Source of the DNA: Corylus avellana
Taxonomy: Eukaryota; Streptophyta; Magnoliopsida; Fagales; Betulaceae
Length of the DNA: 64,000 bases
Reading direction: 5' to 3'
Assembly (NCBI RefSeq): GCF_901000735.1
Contig: NC_081547.1
Location: forward strand, 19,840,838 to 19,904,837
A program made the position numbers and the translations under genes. The first letter of the stretch is position 1. Each line of letters begins with the position of its first letter. Below are positions 22,869-34,933 of the stretch, one piece after another. Under the pieces are notes generated by a model. The model saw nothing but the letters and a program-made list of their open reading frames with translations. It did not search any database and was not told the DNA's origin.

Positions 22869-23918
22869 CTAGTTGATGAACTCCTCGACTTTGTTTATAA
22901 ACTGCCAAAAAGTTACCAAAGTTGGTCTCCGAGCTAGCTCGGCCATCAAAGGCCCTTCAGTTCTGATCCCGTTCATCAAAGCTGACAGGACTATCTCTTC
23001 ATTTGGGCTTTCTACAGTTAGCTTCTCTTGGTTGAACCTCAACATGTAGTCCTTCAAGGAGTCATTCTTCCCCTGCACAAGGGATAGCAAATAGGCAGGG
23101 TTTTTCTTCCTCTTTCGGATTGCTAGAAATTGGCTTAAGAACTGGCGTCTGAGGGAATCAAAGCTATTCAGAGACTTGGGAGCCATCTTCCCGAACCACT
23201 CCTTGGCAACTCCCTTCAATGTCAAAGGGAAGGCTCGGCACACGATCTCATCAGGGGTGTCATGGAGAATTAGGTGAACTCGGAAGCTCTCCATATGGTC
23301 AGCAGGATCCCCGCTCCAATCATACTTGTCCACTCGAGGAACTTTGAACTTGTGAGGGAGAGGATACCTTATTACCCAATCTGTGAATGGCATATTGGTA
23401 TTGTGCATCAGATCCTGGGATAACGAACGATCCTCTCCATTCTTCTTCAGAAGAGCCATCTTTGCGTACTTCTTTAAATCATTGACCTCCTTGTCAACAC
23501 TAGTCTCCTGACGCCTCTCATGACGCGATATGCCGTGGTGAGGTCTTTCGTGATGAGATTCTTCATGGTGCGATCTCTCATGGTGAGATTCTTCATGACG
23601 AGCTTTCTCAAGATAAGATCCTCCTTGAACTGTCGTGTCATGGGAGCCATGAACAGAGCTCTCGCTATCGTGGTGATGTACAGGTCGTTTCTTTCTGAGT
23701 CTCTTTTCACACCTTTCTCCACGCTCTCGGTCATCTCGGTTCTCTCTAGCAGGGAGTCAGGAAATGAGGTCTTCATTCTGCTTCTTCATGGCTTCCATGG
23801 ACTTGGACATACATGTCAAGAAATCTTCCTTGGTGGCGATCCGAGCATTGGGATTGTTGGACGTTCCAAGAGCTCCAGCTTGAACATTGCCATCGGGATT
23901 TGAGTGTGTAGTCAGCAT
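22869..23918 (-). pseudogene. gag of the Tat element with a His/Glu-rich tandem repeat
   Basis: An ATG at 23916-23918 opens a frame that meets a stop near 23760; the following frame runs to 22869. It includes a tract of repeating HHEES/HHERS units (about 23520-23610), then the Gag core: WVIRYPLPHKFKVPRVDKYD, GDPADHMESF, AFPLTLKGVAKEWF, FDSLRRQFLSQF and QGKNDSLKDYMLRFN. These are the retrotransposon gag (PF03732-like) landmarks in normal order. It ends in a TAG at 22869. Gag forms the particle that packages the RNA. Confidence 0.8.
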
Positions 23919-23953
23919 GTCAGATTGTGAATGGTAAGAACTGAAAATTGAAG

Positions 23954-23970
23954 TCCCACAGACGGCGCCA
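23954..23970 (-). other. Primer-binding site of the Tat element
   Basis: On the minus strand TGGCGCCGTCTGTGGGA follows the 5' LTR after 3 bp. This is the form typical of Tat/Ogre-type elements. Confidence 0.85.
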
Positions 23971-23973
23971 AAC

Positions 23974-24671
23974 TATTGATGACAGCTTTTCGAGGAGTGA
24001 CATGGCACAATATCTGAGGAGTGGCACGATGTCTGAGGAGTCGTTGGGCTACAAAGAATAACAAACAAGAAGATAAGAGCTGCAGGGGTGTGCCGGCAGG
24101 GGATAGCTCCGATGCCTAAGCCAGTAGTTGATTTAAGAGGGAGAGAGTAATTAAACAATGAGAGCTTGTGAGAGAATTGTGATTACCAAATAATGAATTG
24201 GAGCTTCCCTTTTATGGGCATCAGGTAGTAGTTGTCTCCCCGGAATAATCGGCCCCACGTTCTCGACGATCCACGTGTCCATGTTGGCGAAGTGGATCGT
24301 GGGTTGTGGGTTACTCCATGATCATGAGATCGTGGAGTGTGTTAGTGGGTGGCTCGGCCACGCTTGTGTTGGACGTGGGTGCCCAAGTAAACCTCGGGTG
24401 CACGTGTATTGATTTGGCACTGACAATTGTGCCATGTCCTGGTGAACGTGGGTGCTATGGTGAATCCCACGTTTGAGTACTGAAAGTGGGCTTTCTCTAA
24501 TAGCTGAATGACCATTGTACCCTCGGTCAAAGACCGTCATGCCCTCAGTCGGTTGACCATGCATCGGGCTGGGCCGATTAAGTCTCGGCCTGGGCCTGGT
24601 CTTAACGGGCTTGTACATTGGACTGGCTTAGAGGCATGTTGGGCCTCGTGTGGCCAATCCATAACCCAACA
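23974..24671 (-). repeat. 5' LTR of the Tat element
   Basis: On the minus strand it starts TGTTGGGTTATGG at 24671 and ends TCATCAATA at 23974, where TG/CA termini would give TCATCAACA, so one base has changed. It is 698 bp long. The next host bases are ACCTT. The partner LTR is outside the window. Confidence 0.75.
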
Positions 24672-25046
24672 ACCTTCAATCTTTAGATTCTCATTACTAT
24701 CATTTGTTGTCAAAATAATTCTAGTTGTGTCCGGCATCGGTAAAAGAAATCATTGTTTGAGGGGGGAGAGTGAGAGGACACAAATATCCAATTTTCATTT
24801 TGAAGGGAAAAGGTTAGAAAAGCATTGTTAAAATGTTTTTGAGACGATGATGACAAGTTAGACAACTAGCTGTAATGCAACACTGATATGGTGATATATT
24901 AAAGAATCCCTCTACATTGTTGAAATATCAATAATAATCAAGTGTCATATGATACATACAAGTTATAAATGAAATACAAAGAACTCGACAAATTTTTTTC
25001 TTTCCATATATACTCACCATCCTATTCAAATGATCAAAACAAATTT
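24672..25046 (-). other. 3' flank and untranslated region of the PDR transporter gene
   Basis: This AT-rich sequence lies downstream of the stop codon of the transporter on the minus strand. No gene or clear AATAAA signal is visible. The Tat retrotransposon is inserted about 375 bp beyond the stop, so it may have removed distal 3' sequence. Confidence 0.5.
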
Positions 25047-28000
25047 CTATCGTTTTTGGAAATTGAAGACTTTAATGGACACAGCAAAGATAAATGCAAA
25101 GAGTAATGTGAACCCAACAACGGCAGCCGCAGCCACCCCCACGAATTCATGTTTGAAACCAAAATATTCTCTCACAAATTCTTCAACTGTTTGACCAGTT
25201 TCAAGTTTGTTCTTCTTATCTCCAAATTCTGATGCAGTCATCCCATACAAAGTCCAAGCTATTGGACATACCCAAGAGTACCATCTCCACCAAATAGGGA
25301 TCCTCTGCATAAGGAAAGTGGTTAGTCATATTGACAGAAGAAAATAGGGTATATTACAATTGAAAGAATTCGAGGAGGAGAAACTTACAGGCCGTGGGAT
25401 TATGAATCCTGAAAAGAGGTTCCATATTCCATAAAATGCAGAAGCAATTACGGAAGCAATGTGGTGGTTTGGTGTCACGCCAACAGCCATCATGCCATAG
25501 AAGGTGAAGTACAGTAGTGAAAAATACATGAAAAATAGATACCAGAAGAATTTGGCAGCAGTCCATTCAAATCCAATCATTGCATATACTACGACACCAT
25601 AGGAAACAGCTTGTACAAAAACATATGGGAGCTCAATCACAACCTGCAACAAAAGATTTATTGTGCACGGAACAAAAATTCAGGATCGCAAAGAAGCAGA
25701 AAAGAACATTATAGAAAACAAATCAATCACACACGACACCAAGATTTAAGTGGTTCGGATTAGCAGACCTTCATCCACTGGCAGAGACAATTCAGGAGAA
25801 ATTTACTAACGAAAGATGGAGTACAAGGATAGAAGGAGAAAACCACTCAAAATTCAAAGCCGCAATACACCCAAATCTCACTCCCATACAAAAGAAAAAA
25901 ATAACAAAGGAGAGAAAAACTAATACAAGAAAAAACTCTTGTTTTTCCTAAGTACCTTACAACACAAACACATGAGAAAACTAAGTGAGGTGACACAAGT
26001 TTCTTTATTATTCTGCTACTCTTTGATGTTGCCGTGGCTTACACATGTTTTCTCCAAGTTTACAAGCTGGCCGAGTAGGTTCTTTTATAGGAGCACTAAG
26101 TCAGTGCGTGAGAAGTCTAAAATTGGCTGGGAGTAGGGCAATACTCCAAGTTCAAGAAGGAGTAAAACACCAAGCCAACTAGGAGTTCAAACAAATCCCA
26201 ATTGAAGTAAGAAACAAAGAACCAGCTGGGCCCACTTCTAACTTGTGAAATACAAGTCACACCACAACAATCTCTACCTTGACTTGAATTTCATCAAGTC
26301 CTCATACAAATCTCCTCATAACGTCTCCTCCAACACCCTGAAGGGTAATCACAAGCTATAAACAACAATCAAGTGCAAGCAACTCTTGAACTTGAGAACT
26401 AGAACTAGCTTAGCCAACATATACACTAGATTTTCCTCAGAGACAATTTTCTTCAATGTAATATCTCCTCGTGTCACAACCAGATGGCCAGCATAATCTG
26501 AATTGGCATACCCAATGACACTAGGCTAGATACTATTGTCACTATCAAAGACCAAACCAACATTTGTAGCACCCCGTAGATAATGGAGTATCCATTTCAC
26601 GGCCGACCAGTGAACCTTACCAGGACTAACAACACTGACTACATGTAAAACATTTGGACGAATGTGCACCATAACATACATGAAGCTCCCAAACGCACGA
26701 GAGTAAGGTACATGCGACATGAAATGCTCATCTTCCTCACTCTACTGTGTTAACCCTATTGATAGTTTGAAATTCTCTGAAGGAGACACATCTGCTGAAT
26801 AAGTGAGATGACACAAGTTTCTTTGTTATTGTGCTACTCTTTGATGTTGTGGTGGCTTACACAGGTTTTCTACAAGTTTACAAGCTGGCCGAGTAGGTTC
26901 TTTTATAGGAGCATTAAGTCGGTGAGTGAGAAGTCTAAAATTGGGTGGGAGTAGGACAATACTCCAAGTACAAGGAGTAAAACACAAAGCCGACTAGAAG
27001 TTCAAACAAATCCCAATTGAAGTAAGAAACAAAGAACCAGCTGGGCCACGTCTGACTTGTGAAATACAAGCCACACAATAACAAGATTAAATTGCATAGT
27101 ATGGGTAAAGTTTTATGTGACATTAATTAGTTTTTTCTTTTTTTTCTTTTTTTTTTCTGTTTTTTTTAAACGTGAAACCTCTTTAAAGTAGGGCGCTTCA
27201 GAACCACCTCTCTAGAGAAAAACCAAAACCCTGGATACCTACAATCTCAAGCAAACCACGGGTATCTCCTGAGTCCAAACTCAAACACAAGACCTCGATG
27301 TATGACACTAGTGAGGCTTCCATTCGAGCTGCCCGTGCGGGACAAGTGACATACAAAAGTTATTGATCTTACTACACATGAACAATATCTTAAAAATAGT
27401 GTTTACCTGTGCAAAGGCATATGGCAAGGCTGAATACATCCCAGCTGCTCTTTCTCTATAGAAGACTGTTCGTTCAACAGCCACTACTGGCTGCACTGAG
27501 TTAGAGTTTTTGACACCAATAAAGAGAACAGCAGCATACATGGAACCCATAGCATTGAACACATCTTGTTCCTTTGTCCTGTAATTATCAATGTTGAGAA
27601 TTAATTAAACAGCTCAGACTTTACAACAATTTGCTCATTTATATCTCAGCTTAGTTCCCCAGCTGTAACTTACGTTTTGGAGCCAAGGTTCCAGAACATT
27701 GTCCCGAACATCAGGGCTATGATCATCGTGAAGAGAAACCTTACAGCAGTGTATAGTGGGTTGCGCCAATATGACCAGTGTTGTTTCCATAAGCAAGTCA
27801 TGAATTGGGAGAAATATGACTGTGAGTATTGACTAGGGAAGTAGAGGTCCTTTGATCCAAGAACAGGGCTGCTCAATTCTCTAACAAGGGCTTTGTTTCT
27901 CCTGGGATATATATATATATATGTGTGTGTGTGTATGCAATTCATGAGTATATTGGCAAAAAAGTACATTACTATGAGAAAGATATTCTAGTACTTTTGG

Positions 28001-31000
28001 GTGGATATAATTAGAGTTACCTGTACAACTCTGAATTTCTGTATTCATTAGCAAAATCAATCCCCAAAGCTGATTCACGTGCTGGAGAAGTAACTTCCAG
28101 CATCCAAGTAGCTGGATTGTAACCATCTTGAATTTCACTAGCTCCAATTCCCTTTGTAAAAACAGAGTAAATGCATCAGCAAACCTTACAGAAAGATAAA
28201 GATCAAAGTATGCATCTGCTGACATTCTGCACAAATACCTCAAAATACTTGATTAAATGGCTGGAATGACGACCCAAGGGCCCTACATATATCTCTTGCC
28301 CCCCTTGCTTCATTAGGAATAACTGCAATGTCATGTTAAATATTTCACATTCATATACAGAAGTGACCATACACAAAAGTTTCAAACTGGTGTAGGATGG
28401 CAACCCCAAATTTTGAGGTTGCAATGGAAGTATAAAAGGAAATATTTTTCTTTTTTATTTCTTAACCACTCGTCTACAACCTCGCTCGAACAGAGTTTGC
28501 AGACGAGTATATCTGCTTGCAAAATTAGCCCAGGCAGACATCACAAACTGTGTTGATTTATTAGTATTAGTCAAACCTCATCAAAAGCTTCAAATATGTC
28601 GATGCTTGGCTGGTGGATGGTGCACACAACTGTTCTTCCAGTGTCGACAGTGTTCCTAACAGTTCTCATAACAATAGCAGCAGCTCTAGCATCCAGCCCT
28701 GAAGTTGGTTCATCCATGAAAATTATGGCGGGGTTGGCAACCAGCTCTACTGCAATGGTTAACCTCTTGCGTTGCTCGGTTGAGAGACCATTCACGCCAG
28801 GCAACCCAACTAATGATTGCCTCAGTGGTTTTAGCTCCACAAGCTCCATAACTTCCTCAATGAACATCTGCAAAAACATTTTTCCTTTTTAAAAATCAGC
28901 AATAGTAAATATTCAGGCTGCTTGTGGTTGACTCAAACTCTTTAGCAGAAACTTCATTTAACTCATGTAGTATAGGCGGTTTTGCAATCATGGACTCTAT
29001 GTTTAAAAGGGGTTGAAACGTCACATTATGATTGCGAAACCGCCTATACTTCAGGAAGTAAGAGTGAAGTTTTCCAACTTTTTATCATGGAGAGATCCTT
29101 AAATGGTAAAGAAAGCTTTAAAAGATAGTTTTAAATACAAGTTAATAAAAACTTGAAACTCCAAGGCTGAAACAATTTCGAGTTTTAGATACCAACCTTC
29201 CTTGTTTCAGAATCGACCTCAGCAGACAAACGGAGCCATGCTGAATAGAGCAATGACTCATAGACAGTAACATGAGGAGAGTGGATGTCGTTTTGCTCAC
29301 AATATCCAGAAACTCGAGCAAACGTTTCTTGCTTCTTTGGGTACCCAGAAATTGTGATTTTCCCGTCAATATATCCACTAGTTTTCCTACCGGCCAGCAC
29401 ATCCATTAGAGTTGTTTTACCAGCACCACTGACACCCATCAGAGCTGTGAGAACTCCTGGCCTGAAAGCACCACTCACACCCTTTAAGAGCACCAATTTA
29501 TCCTCAGTAACACCTTTATTCTTCATTTCCTGCACGATTGTTTCAAACAAATAGGTCGCATGGCTTTGGACTCCATAAATTTGAAAACTTTAAACAAGGG
29601 GCTTTTCATTTTCAAGCGTTAAAATATTAATTATATGATTAAATTTATTCATTCTTATTAGCTTAATCTTTTTGGATAAGTAGCTACTTAACATAGTATC
29701 ATAATTAGAGACTTAGAGTTTAAACTCTGATTCTATCATTCAACTCCTATTTCAGTTAAATATCTCATGTGTTAGACTTCACTTATTAAATGAGAGTTTT
29801 AATCGACACAAGAATTTGATTAAATTTATTATTTTCTATAAATTTAAACTTTTATAATAAGTGACAATTTAACAAAGATACCTGTGGCATGTCAACTGAG
29901 TACGTAATTTCATCAAAGGTAAGGGTATGCTGCTCAAATGGAAGAACCATTCCTCTTTCCCTCCTAATTTCATTTCCACTCTCTGCAGCCCGGAAACATT
30001 AAATTAACTTGAAAAGAAATAACATAAATTTAAAACAAAATAACTCACACCCACATAAACAAACACGCATTGTATCACCTATGTTGTTTGTTCCGTGACT
30101 TGAACTATTTCCTCGTGGTGGCGATCCAATGGATTTGCCAGATCTGTCATCACATCCCTTACTTTGAGGGTCTTCTGATTTAATAGCCTCTGGCTTCCCC
30201 AATGCTGCACAATTGTTTTTACAGTATTAATTACTAGCTATAACGTTTGTATATGTATATATATCAAAGTGTATAGAGTGGAGATACTCACGATTGAAAA
30301 AAGTGAGAGCCAGAGCGAAGCTAGCATTGAGAAGTAATATATATCCAACTAATGCTCCTACGCCTATCCAATACCAATATGCCTGAGAGAAGAATCCACG
30401 AGACTTCAAAACTTCAACCCCCAGAGATTCGGTTGAGTCTGGCAGAACCTTTAACAGAAAAACATTCTCAAATATCAGACAATTATAAGAGACAACCGAA
30501 ATAAGTGTACATGCAGCAACCAATTCAAGAAATTACTTGTTTCCAACTCTTCCCAAGGAACTCGTTGATTACTAAAGCATTCTGCCCATACATCATCGGT
30601 GAAATCCAGAAACCCCATATCCACCATTTCCTTATGTTCTCTGTGGCAGTAAGCAACAAAGCAATAAGCATCACATAAGGTACCGATCTGATTATACTAA
30701 TTAGTAGATTGCTATACGACTACTATATAACTAATATTTTGTTTATATTAGTTATATGACAGTTGTGTAATAGTCTACTAAATAACATTTCTAATGGTAG
30801 AAAAGTCACTTTTGATTGGTATATGAACCAATTAAATTATATACCTCTTGACAAGACAAAGCCACCTAAAGCGAAAAGCATGACCAATGCAAATGACCCA
30901 AATGTGTTGGCAACAATCAGGTTCCCCCTGCCAGTTACAGCAATAAAGCGGAATAATGCAGAAGCCATCTGATTTACAAGGAAGAGCACAAGGTACTGCC

Positions 31001-34000
31001 TAAACAACCTGCAATTAATACTTGCATAACATTAGCAAACATATCAAAAGTAATGAGATTTTTAATTTTTTTTTCATCTTAATTTATCTTTTACCTTCCA
31101 ACATTTGGGTCAAATCCAATGACATAGTAGGTGATGAAAACCCAGATGGCAACTTCTAGACACGACATAGGGATCTTGATGATCCATGTAGGGAGAGAGT
31201 AAGCCCATGGAGGATAGAACATGAGCTTCCTTTGCTTGAAGAAAACTGGAAGCTTTGCAACGGTCATGGAAATCTCAGCTGTGCCATTAAACATGAGAAT
31301 AACGACACTATAGAACAAAGCGCCAGTATAGACTCTTCCATCAGTTGTTGAATCGCGGTGCATCTCAGTGCGTAGGAAAAGTGTCATCGCAATCAGTGCC
31401 ATTATTGTAAGCTAAAAGCACAAAATAGAAATATAGTAATATCCAATCAAATTCATGAATAATGAAATTTAATGTAAAAAAGAAAGAAACAAGGTGAACA
31501 TAATTCTAAAATATTTACTTGGGTGAGCTTGAAAATGTAGACAAATGAATTCCTCTTCATAAGCAAGAATTCTCTTGACAAGCAAGCTTTCAACAGCTCC
31601 TCCTTTCTGACACCGTATTTTCTAGTTGTCAAAGCAGCAGGGTGGCTCTCAGCCTTGTTGAATGGAGTTTCGAGTTCTTCTCTAAGCTTCCGTCCCACAT
31701 GGAATGATTGGAATGCCTCAGCAAATTCCTTAACGGTAACAAAAGAGTAAAGCTCATTTTTTCGAGCCCAATACTGCTCCTGATCTTTCCTTGATGTCAC
31801 CTATCACAATTTAGTTGTACATGAATTCCTACATGAGATTCTAAACGTCTTGCTCGTCTTCTTGGAAGATAATAATTACTAAGGAAAACTTTACTTACCC
31901 TCAATGTTTGGCTACTTTTACGATCTTACTTTTAAATTTTAAAAAATTGTAAGGTCGGGTTTGTTAGGAAATTAATTATATTTTCTAAGACCATGAGATG
32001 CGAAAAATAAGAACGTAGAATAATAAAAATAAACAATAACACACGACACAGAGTTTTTTGCTAATTACTAATAGCATATGAACAAGCAAAAAGCTATATA
32101 AATATATATATTTAAACTTACTTCTTGCAGGAAATCAGCCACTCCTTTCCTCTCAGGACATTTAAAGCCCATAAAATCAAAGAATTCTAGGACTTGTTCC
32201 CGGGGACCTTGGTACACAATCTGACCATCAGAGAGAAGAATAATGTCATCAAAAAGATTGTAAGTCTCCGGTGCCGGCTGGAGGAGGGAGATGACGACAG
32301 TTCCGTTGAGAATGTGAACATATTGTTTGATTGAATTCACGATCTGAAAAGTTGTCGAGCTATCCAAACCAGTAGATATTTCATCCATCAGTAGCACCTT
32401 AGATGGTCCGACCAACATCTCACCTATATATATATATATAATTTAATAATGTTGGCGATTATTTGTACAATTGTAGAGAGAATTAACTCATAAAGAAAAT
32501 AATAAATAAATAATAATAATAATAATAATAATAATAAGAATATAGTTTTTATATGTAGTTTGGAATAGACATTAAGTTACCTGTTGTAACACGCTTCCTT
32601 TGTCCTCCAGATATACCACGCAAAATTTGACTCCCTACCAAGGTATCTGCGCACGCATCCAATCCCAAAAGCTGCAAAGTTGATGGACGATAAGTCATAA
32701 ACTATATCTTGGTAATGGTCCCGAAACTCTTTTCATAACTATATATGCAATTAACAAATTTATGTGATTTACCTTTATAATATAATCTGTCACCACGCTT
32801 GACTCCTCTCCTTCTGTCGCTACTGCCTAAATTGACAATTACAATAATTTAATCATGTTTAGAAAAATTAAAATATAAAAAACCTGAGAGTAGAATGAAG
32901 CATCTCTCATAATTAATAAGTACTTTTAAGTGCTATAAAATCTCCTAACGAAATCCCAACGGGTTGACTCAAGTAGTAAGTTATTTGACAATGGTATTTC
33001 ATGAAGTATCAGGTTTAAGGTCCAATCTTTTTGAATGCAAATAATATCTTGAAACCGCACTTGCGAGTGAACGTTCAAACTTTATCTTACCGGTGTAAAG
33101 GAGGTGTGGCAAAACACAGGATACCCCCCTTTATATTAAAAGAAATCTCAAGTGACAATAAATTTCAACTTACTTTCATGTAGATATCAATATCAGGATC
33201 AGGCCGAATATTGGCGTCTTTCTCTCTTCTTGCTAGCTCCGCTAGCATCTCTTTAATGCCACAAAAAGGAGTAAAGAAAAAAAAAATAAGGTCAGACTTA
33301 AATCACATAAACAACCTGCAATTAATACTTAAATCACACACACATATTAATATATATATTAAAAGAGGAGGTAAAGAAAGGGAATCCTGTAAACTAACCA
33401 TAACGTGGTCCGACCCCTTGACACCTTGCAGAAAAGGCCAAGGTTTCCCTCACAGTCATTTCAGCAATATGGAGGTCATGTTGACTGACGTAGGCTGCAG
33501 TTCTCTGGGGAACAAACTCTTGCATTCCATGGCCATTATAACTTACATTCCCAGAGAACTGGACAAGAATTTTGACTTCCATGTATTAGAAATAAAGCCA
33601 GAAAGTAGAATATTATTCAATGCTACAAAGTTTGTATATACCTTGAGGTCGGGATCAAGCTCTCCAGCCAAAGCCAACAAGAGTGTGGTCTTTCCCGAAC
33701 TTGGAGGACCCAAAAGCAATGTCATTCTATGTAAAACATGTCAACCAGGTCAGAAATTAATAATAGAAGTTCTAATCCGAATTTTAAAGTCAAAGATTGT
33801 CAGAGCAGAGATTTGATCTCGAACCGGGCTCTACAATTCACTTCTCATTTCAGTTAAATATTTAATGTATGATTTTTATCGACTTAAAGTGATAACGGAT
33901 GATTTAACGGAACAAAGACTGCTTTTTCACCTGCTAGGCTTGATGACTCCGCTAACATCTTGAAGGATAGATAATTGTTTCTTTCTACTTGGAAGAATAT

Positions 34001-34863
34001 GAAGATAATTCAAGAAACCCTTTAAAATCAAAAAAAAAAAAAAAGCAAGTTCTTTAAAATGAAAAATATCAAAGTATTTGTATAATATTAACAAATGTAA
34101 TTGTACATATCTACACATTGTTACCTCCAGTATGTTAACAGAGAAATTTAAGAATGTAGACAAAGCCCTGCTTCCAACATGAACCTCTGCCGCAACATTC
34201 AAATGCTCAAACCGGACTTCAATTGTAGGAAGAGAAATTCCAACTCTGAGAAGTTCAAAGAAAAACTTTAACTCAAAATTCATAGAAAACATAAGTCTCA
34301 CCAAAAAAAAAACTTTGATGAACAGAATTGACTATTTATAATTCGTTATAAACTTAAACTTTTAGGATAAGTAGTCATTTAATATTAATATCAAAGTAAT
34401 GGTCTTGAATTTCAAACATTTTTTCCATCGTTCATATGGGAGGAAAAGTGTTACAATATAATTTTAATGATTAAATACATCACTTTTCATGAACTTAAAC
34501 TTTTAAAATAATTAATAATTTAACAGAAAGTTACCTGTCGATGCGGTGTTTTAGCTTCAACAAGAATTTCTCGTGATCCTCTTCTGGGACCTTCACCAAC
34601 CTCTCCATCAAAGATTTCCTTTCCTTAAGCCCAAGATGATGCACATCCACTTCGGTGGCATCTCCCTGCGGTGTAGTCAATAAACCTCTGTTCAAACGAT
34701 TGTATGTAGGAAGCTTCTGAAGCGCAGCCCATTTGAGAGCTTCTTCGTCGTCTTCTTCCCGTGAAGATCTCGAGAAGACTTCCATGGCATTGTTCCTCCA
34801 TGCGGACGGGGAACCGCCTAGTCGAAAACTACTGCCGGCGTTATATATATCACCGCTTTCCAT
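25047..34863 (-). CDS. PDR1-like: Full-size ABCG transporter, pleiotropic drug resistance (PDR1-like) family, 24 exons
   Basis: I joined 24 exons, all with GT-AG introns: 34535-34863, 34125-34245, 33931-34019, 33642-33726, 33399-33558, 33174-33250, 32773-32826, 32581-32671, 32122-32423, 31519-31800, 31095-31411, 30845-31008, 30537-30640, 30292-30448, 30079-30204, 29882-29982, 29197-29529, 28577-28867, 28239-28322, 28021-28151, 27674-27901, 27407-27578, 25389-25643, 25047-25304. They total 4311 nt, i.e. 1436 aa plus stop, the usual PDR length. The start has [20 protein letters not shown], typical of PDR1/ABCG40. NBD1 shows Walker [10 protein letters not shown] (186-194), signature ISGGQ (325-329) and Walker B VLLMDE (345-350). 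NBD2 shows GVSGAGKTT (885-893), LSTEQ (992-996) and IIFMDE (1012-1017). Membrane domains lie at about 525-777 and 1150-1436. Members export terpenoids, hormones or toxins across the plasma membrane using ATP; the substrate cannot be told here. No stop or frameshift was found. Confidence 0.95.
25659..27083 (-). mobile_element. Deleted Ty1/copia remnant in intron 22 of the PDR gene
   Basis: A direct repeat of about 290 bp (about 25975-26269 and 26793-27083) ends ACAACA/ATAACA on the plus strand and is flanked by the exact TSD AGATT (25654-25658 and 27084-27088). Between them, on the minus strand at 26526-26740, is the copia RT/RNase H end ([20 protein letters not shown], then [20 protein letters not shown]). 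The left LTR is about 611 bp; the right one is truncated, and gag, integrase and most of RT are gone. The left border lies 11 nt from the 3' splice site of exon 23. Confidence 0.82.
29600..29880. repeat. Intronic dispersed repeat in intron 16 of the PDR gene
   Basis: This contains phrases such as TAAACTTTTATAATAAGTGA and TCCTATTTCAGTTAAATAT. Related copies lie in intron 3 (about 33780-33925) and intron 1 (about 34320-34530). In each case the end with TTTAAC lies within about 5-30 nt of the splice donor. Confidence 0.55.
32955..33130 (+). repeat. tRNA-derived SINE-like repeat in intron 6 of the PDR gene
   Basis: GGGTTGACTCAAGTAGTAAG resembles a Pol III A box, and GGTTTAAGGTCCAATC, about 50 bp further, a degraded B box. 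This spacing is usual for tRNA-derived SINEs. It is diverged, so confidence is moderate. Confidence 0.45.
33780..33925. repeat. Intronic dispersed repeat in intron 3 of the PDR gene
   Basis: This shares CTCATTTCAGTTAAATATT and TTATCGACTTAAAGTGATAA with the repeat in intron 16. It ends TTTAACGG about 20 nt from the exon 3 donor. Confidence 0.5.
34320..34530. repeat. Intronic dispersed repeat in intron 1 of the PDR gene
   Basis: This contains TAAACTTTTAGGATAAGTAG and TTTTAATGATTAAATACATC, ending TTTAACAGAAAG next to the exon 1 donor. It belongs to the same family as the repeats in introns 3 and 16. Confidence 0.5.
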
Positions 34864-34910
34864 TGTACAAAAGATTGTTCCCCTGTGTTGAACAACTTTG
34901 TTGTGTGCGT

Positions 34911-34918
34911 ATTTATAG
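34911..34918 (-). promoter_or_regulatory. TATA box of the PDR transporter gene
   Basis: On the minus strand TTCTATAAATACG lies 48 nt upstream of the ATG at 34863. The distance implies a very short 5' leader of about 15-25 nt if transcription starts 25-32 nt downstream. It is the best TATA match near the start. Confidence 0.6.
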
Positions 34919-34933
34919 AAAGGCTTTTGAAGC

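Larger units (their letters stand above)
1..24671 (-). mobile_element. Tat-lineage Ty3/gypsy LTR retrotransposon, minus strand, 3' LTR off the left edge
   Basis: Reading the minus strand from 24671, one sees a 5' LTR, a primer-binding site of TGGCGCCGTCTGTGGGA type, gag, a protease region, RT with a YVDD motif, an RNase H of the type typical of Tat elements, and integrase ending at 16161. Left of pol, on the opposite strand, lies an extra gene (426-9624). No LTR separates the extra gene from pol, and the same repeat spacer is found on both sides of the nested element at 10155-15910, so I treat all of it as one element. An antisense accessory ORF between pol and the 3' LTR is established for Grande and related Tat families. 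Every coding part has stops or frameshifts, and four dated insertions interrupt it. The right flank starts ACCTT; the matching left TSD is outside the window. Confidence 0.85.

Noticed and set aside
33211..33816. 201-codon plus-strand open frame across PDR exons 4 to 6
   Set aside because: It is a shadow of the minus-strand transporter exons and introns and has no domain.
25047..34863. PDR transporter as a pseudogene because of the copia insertion
   Set aside because: All 24 exons join in frame with GT-AG introns to 1436 codons and both nucleotide-binding domains keep their motifs. The insertion is intronic.
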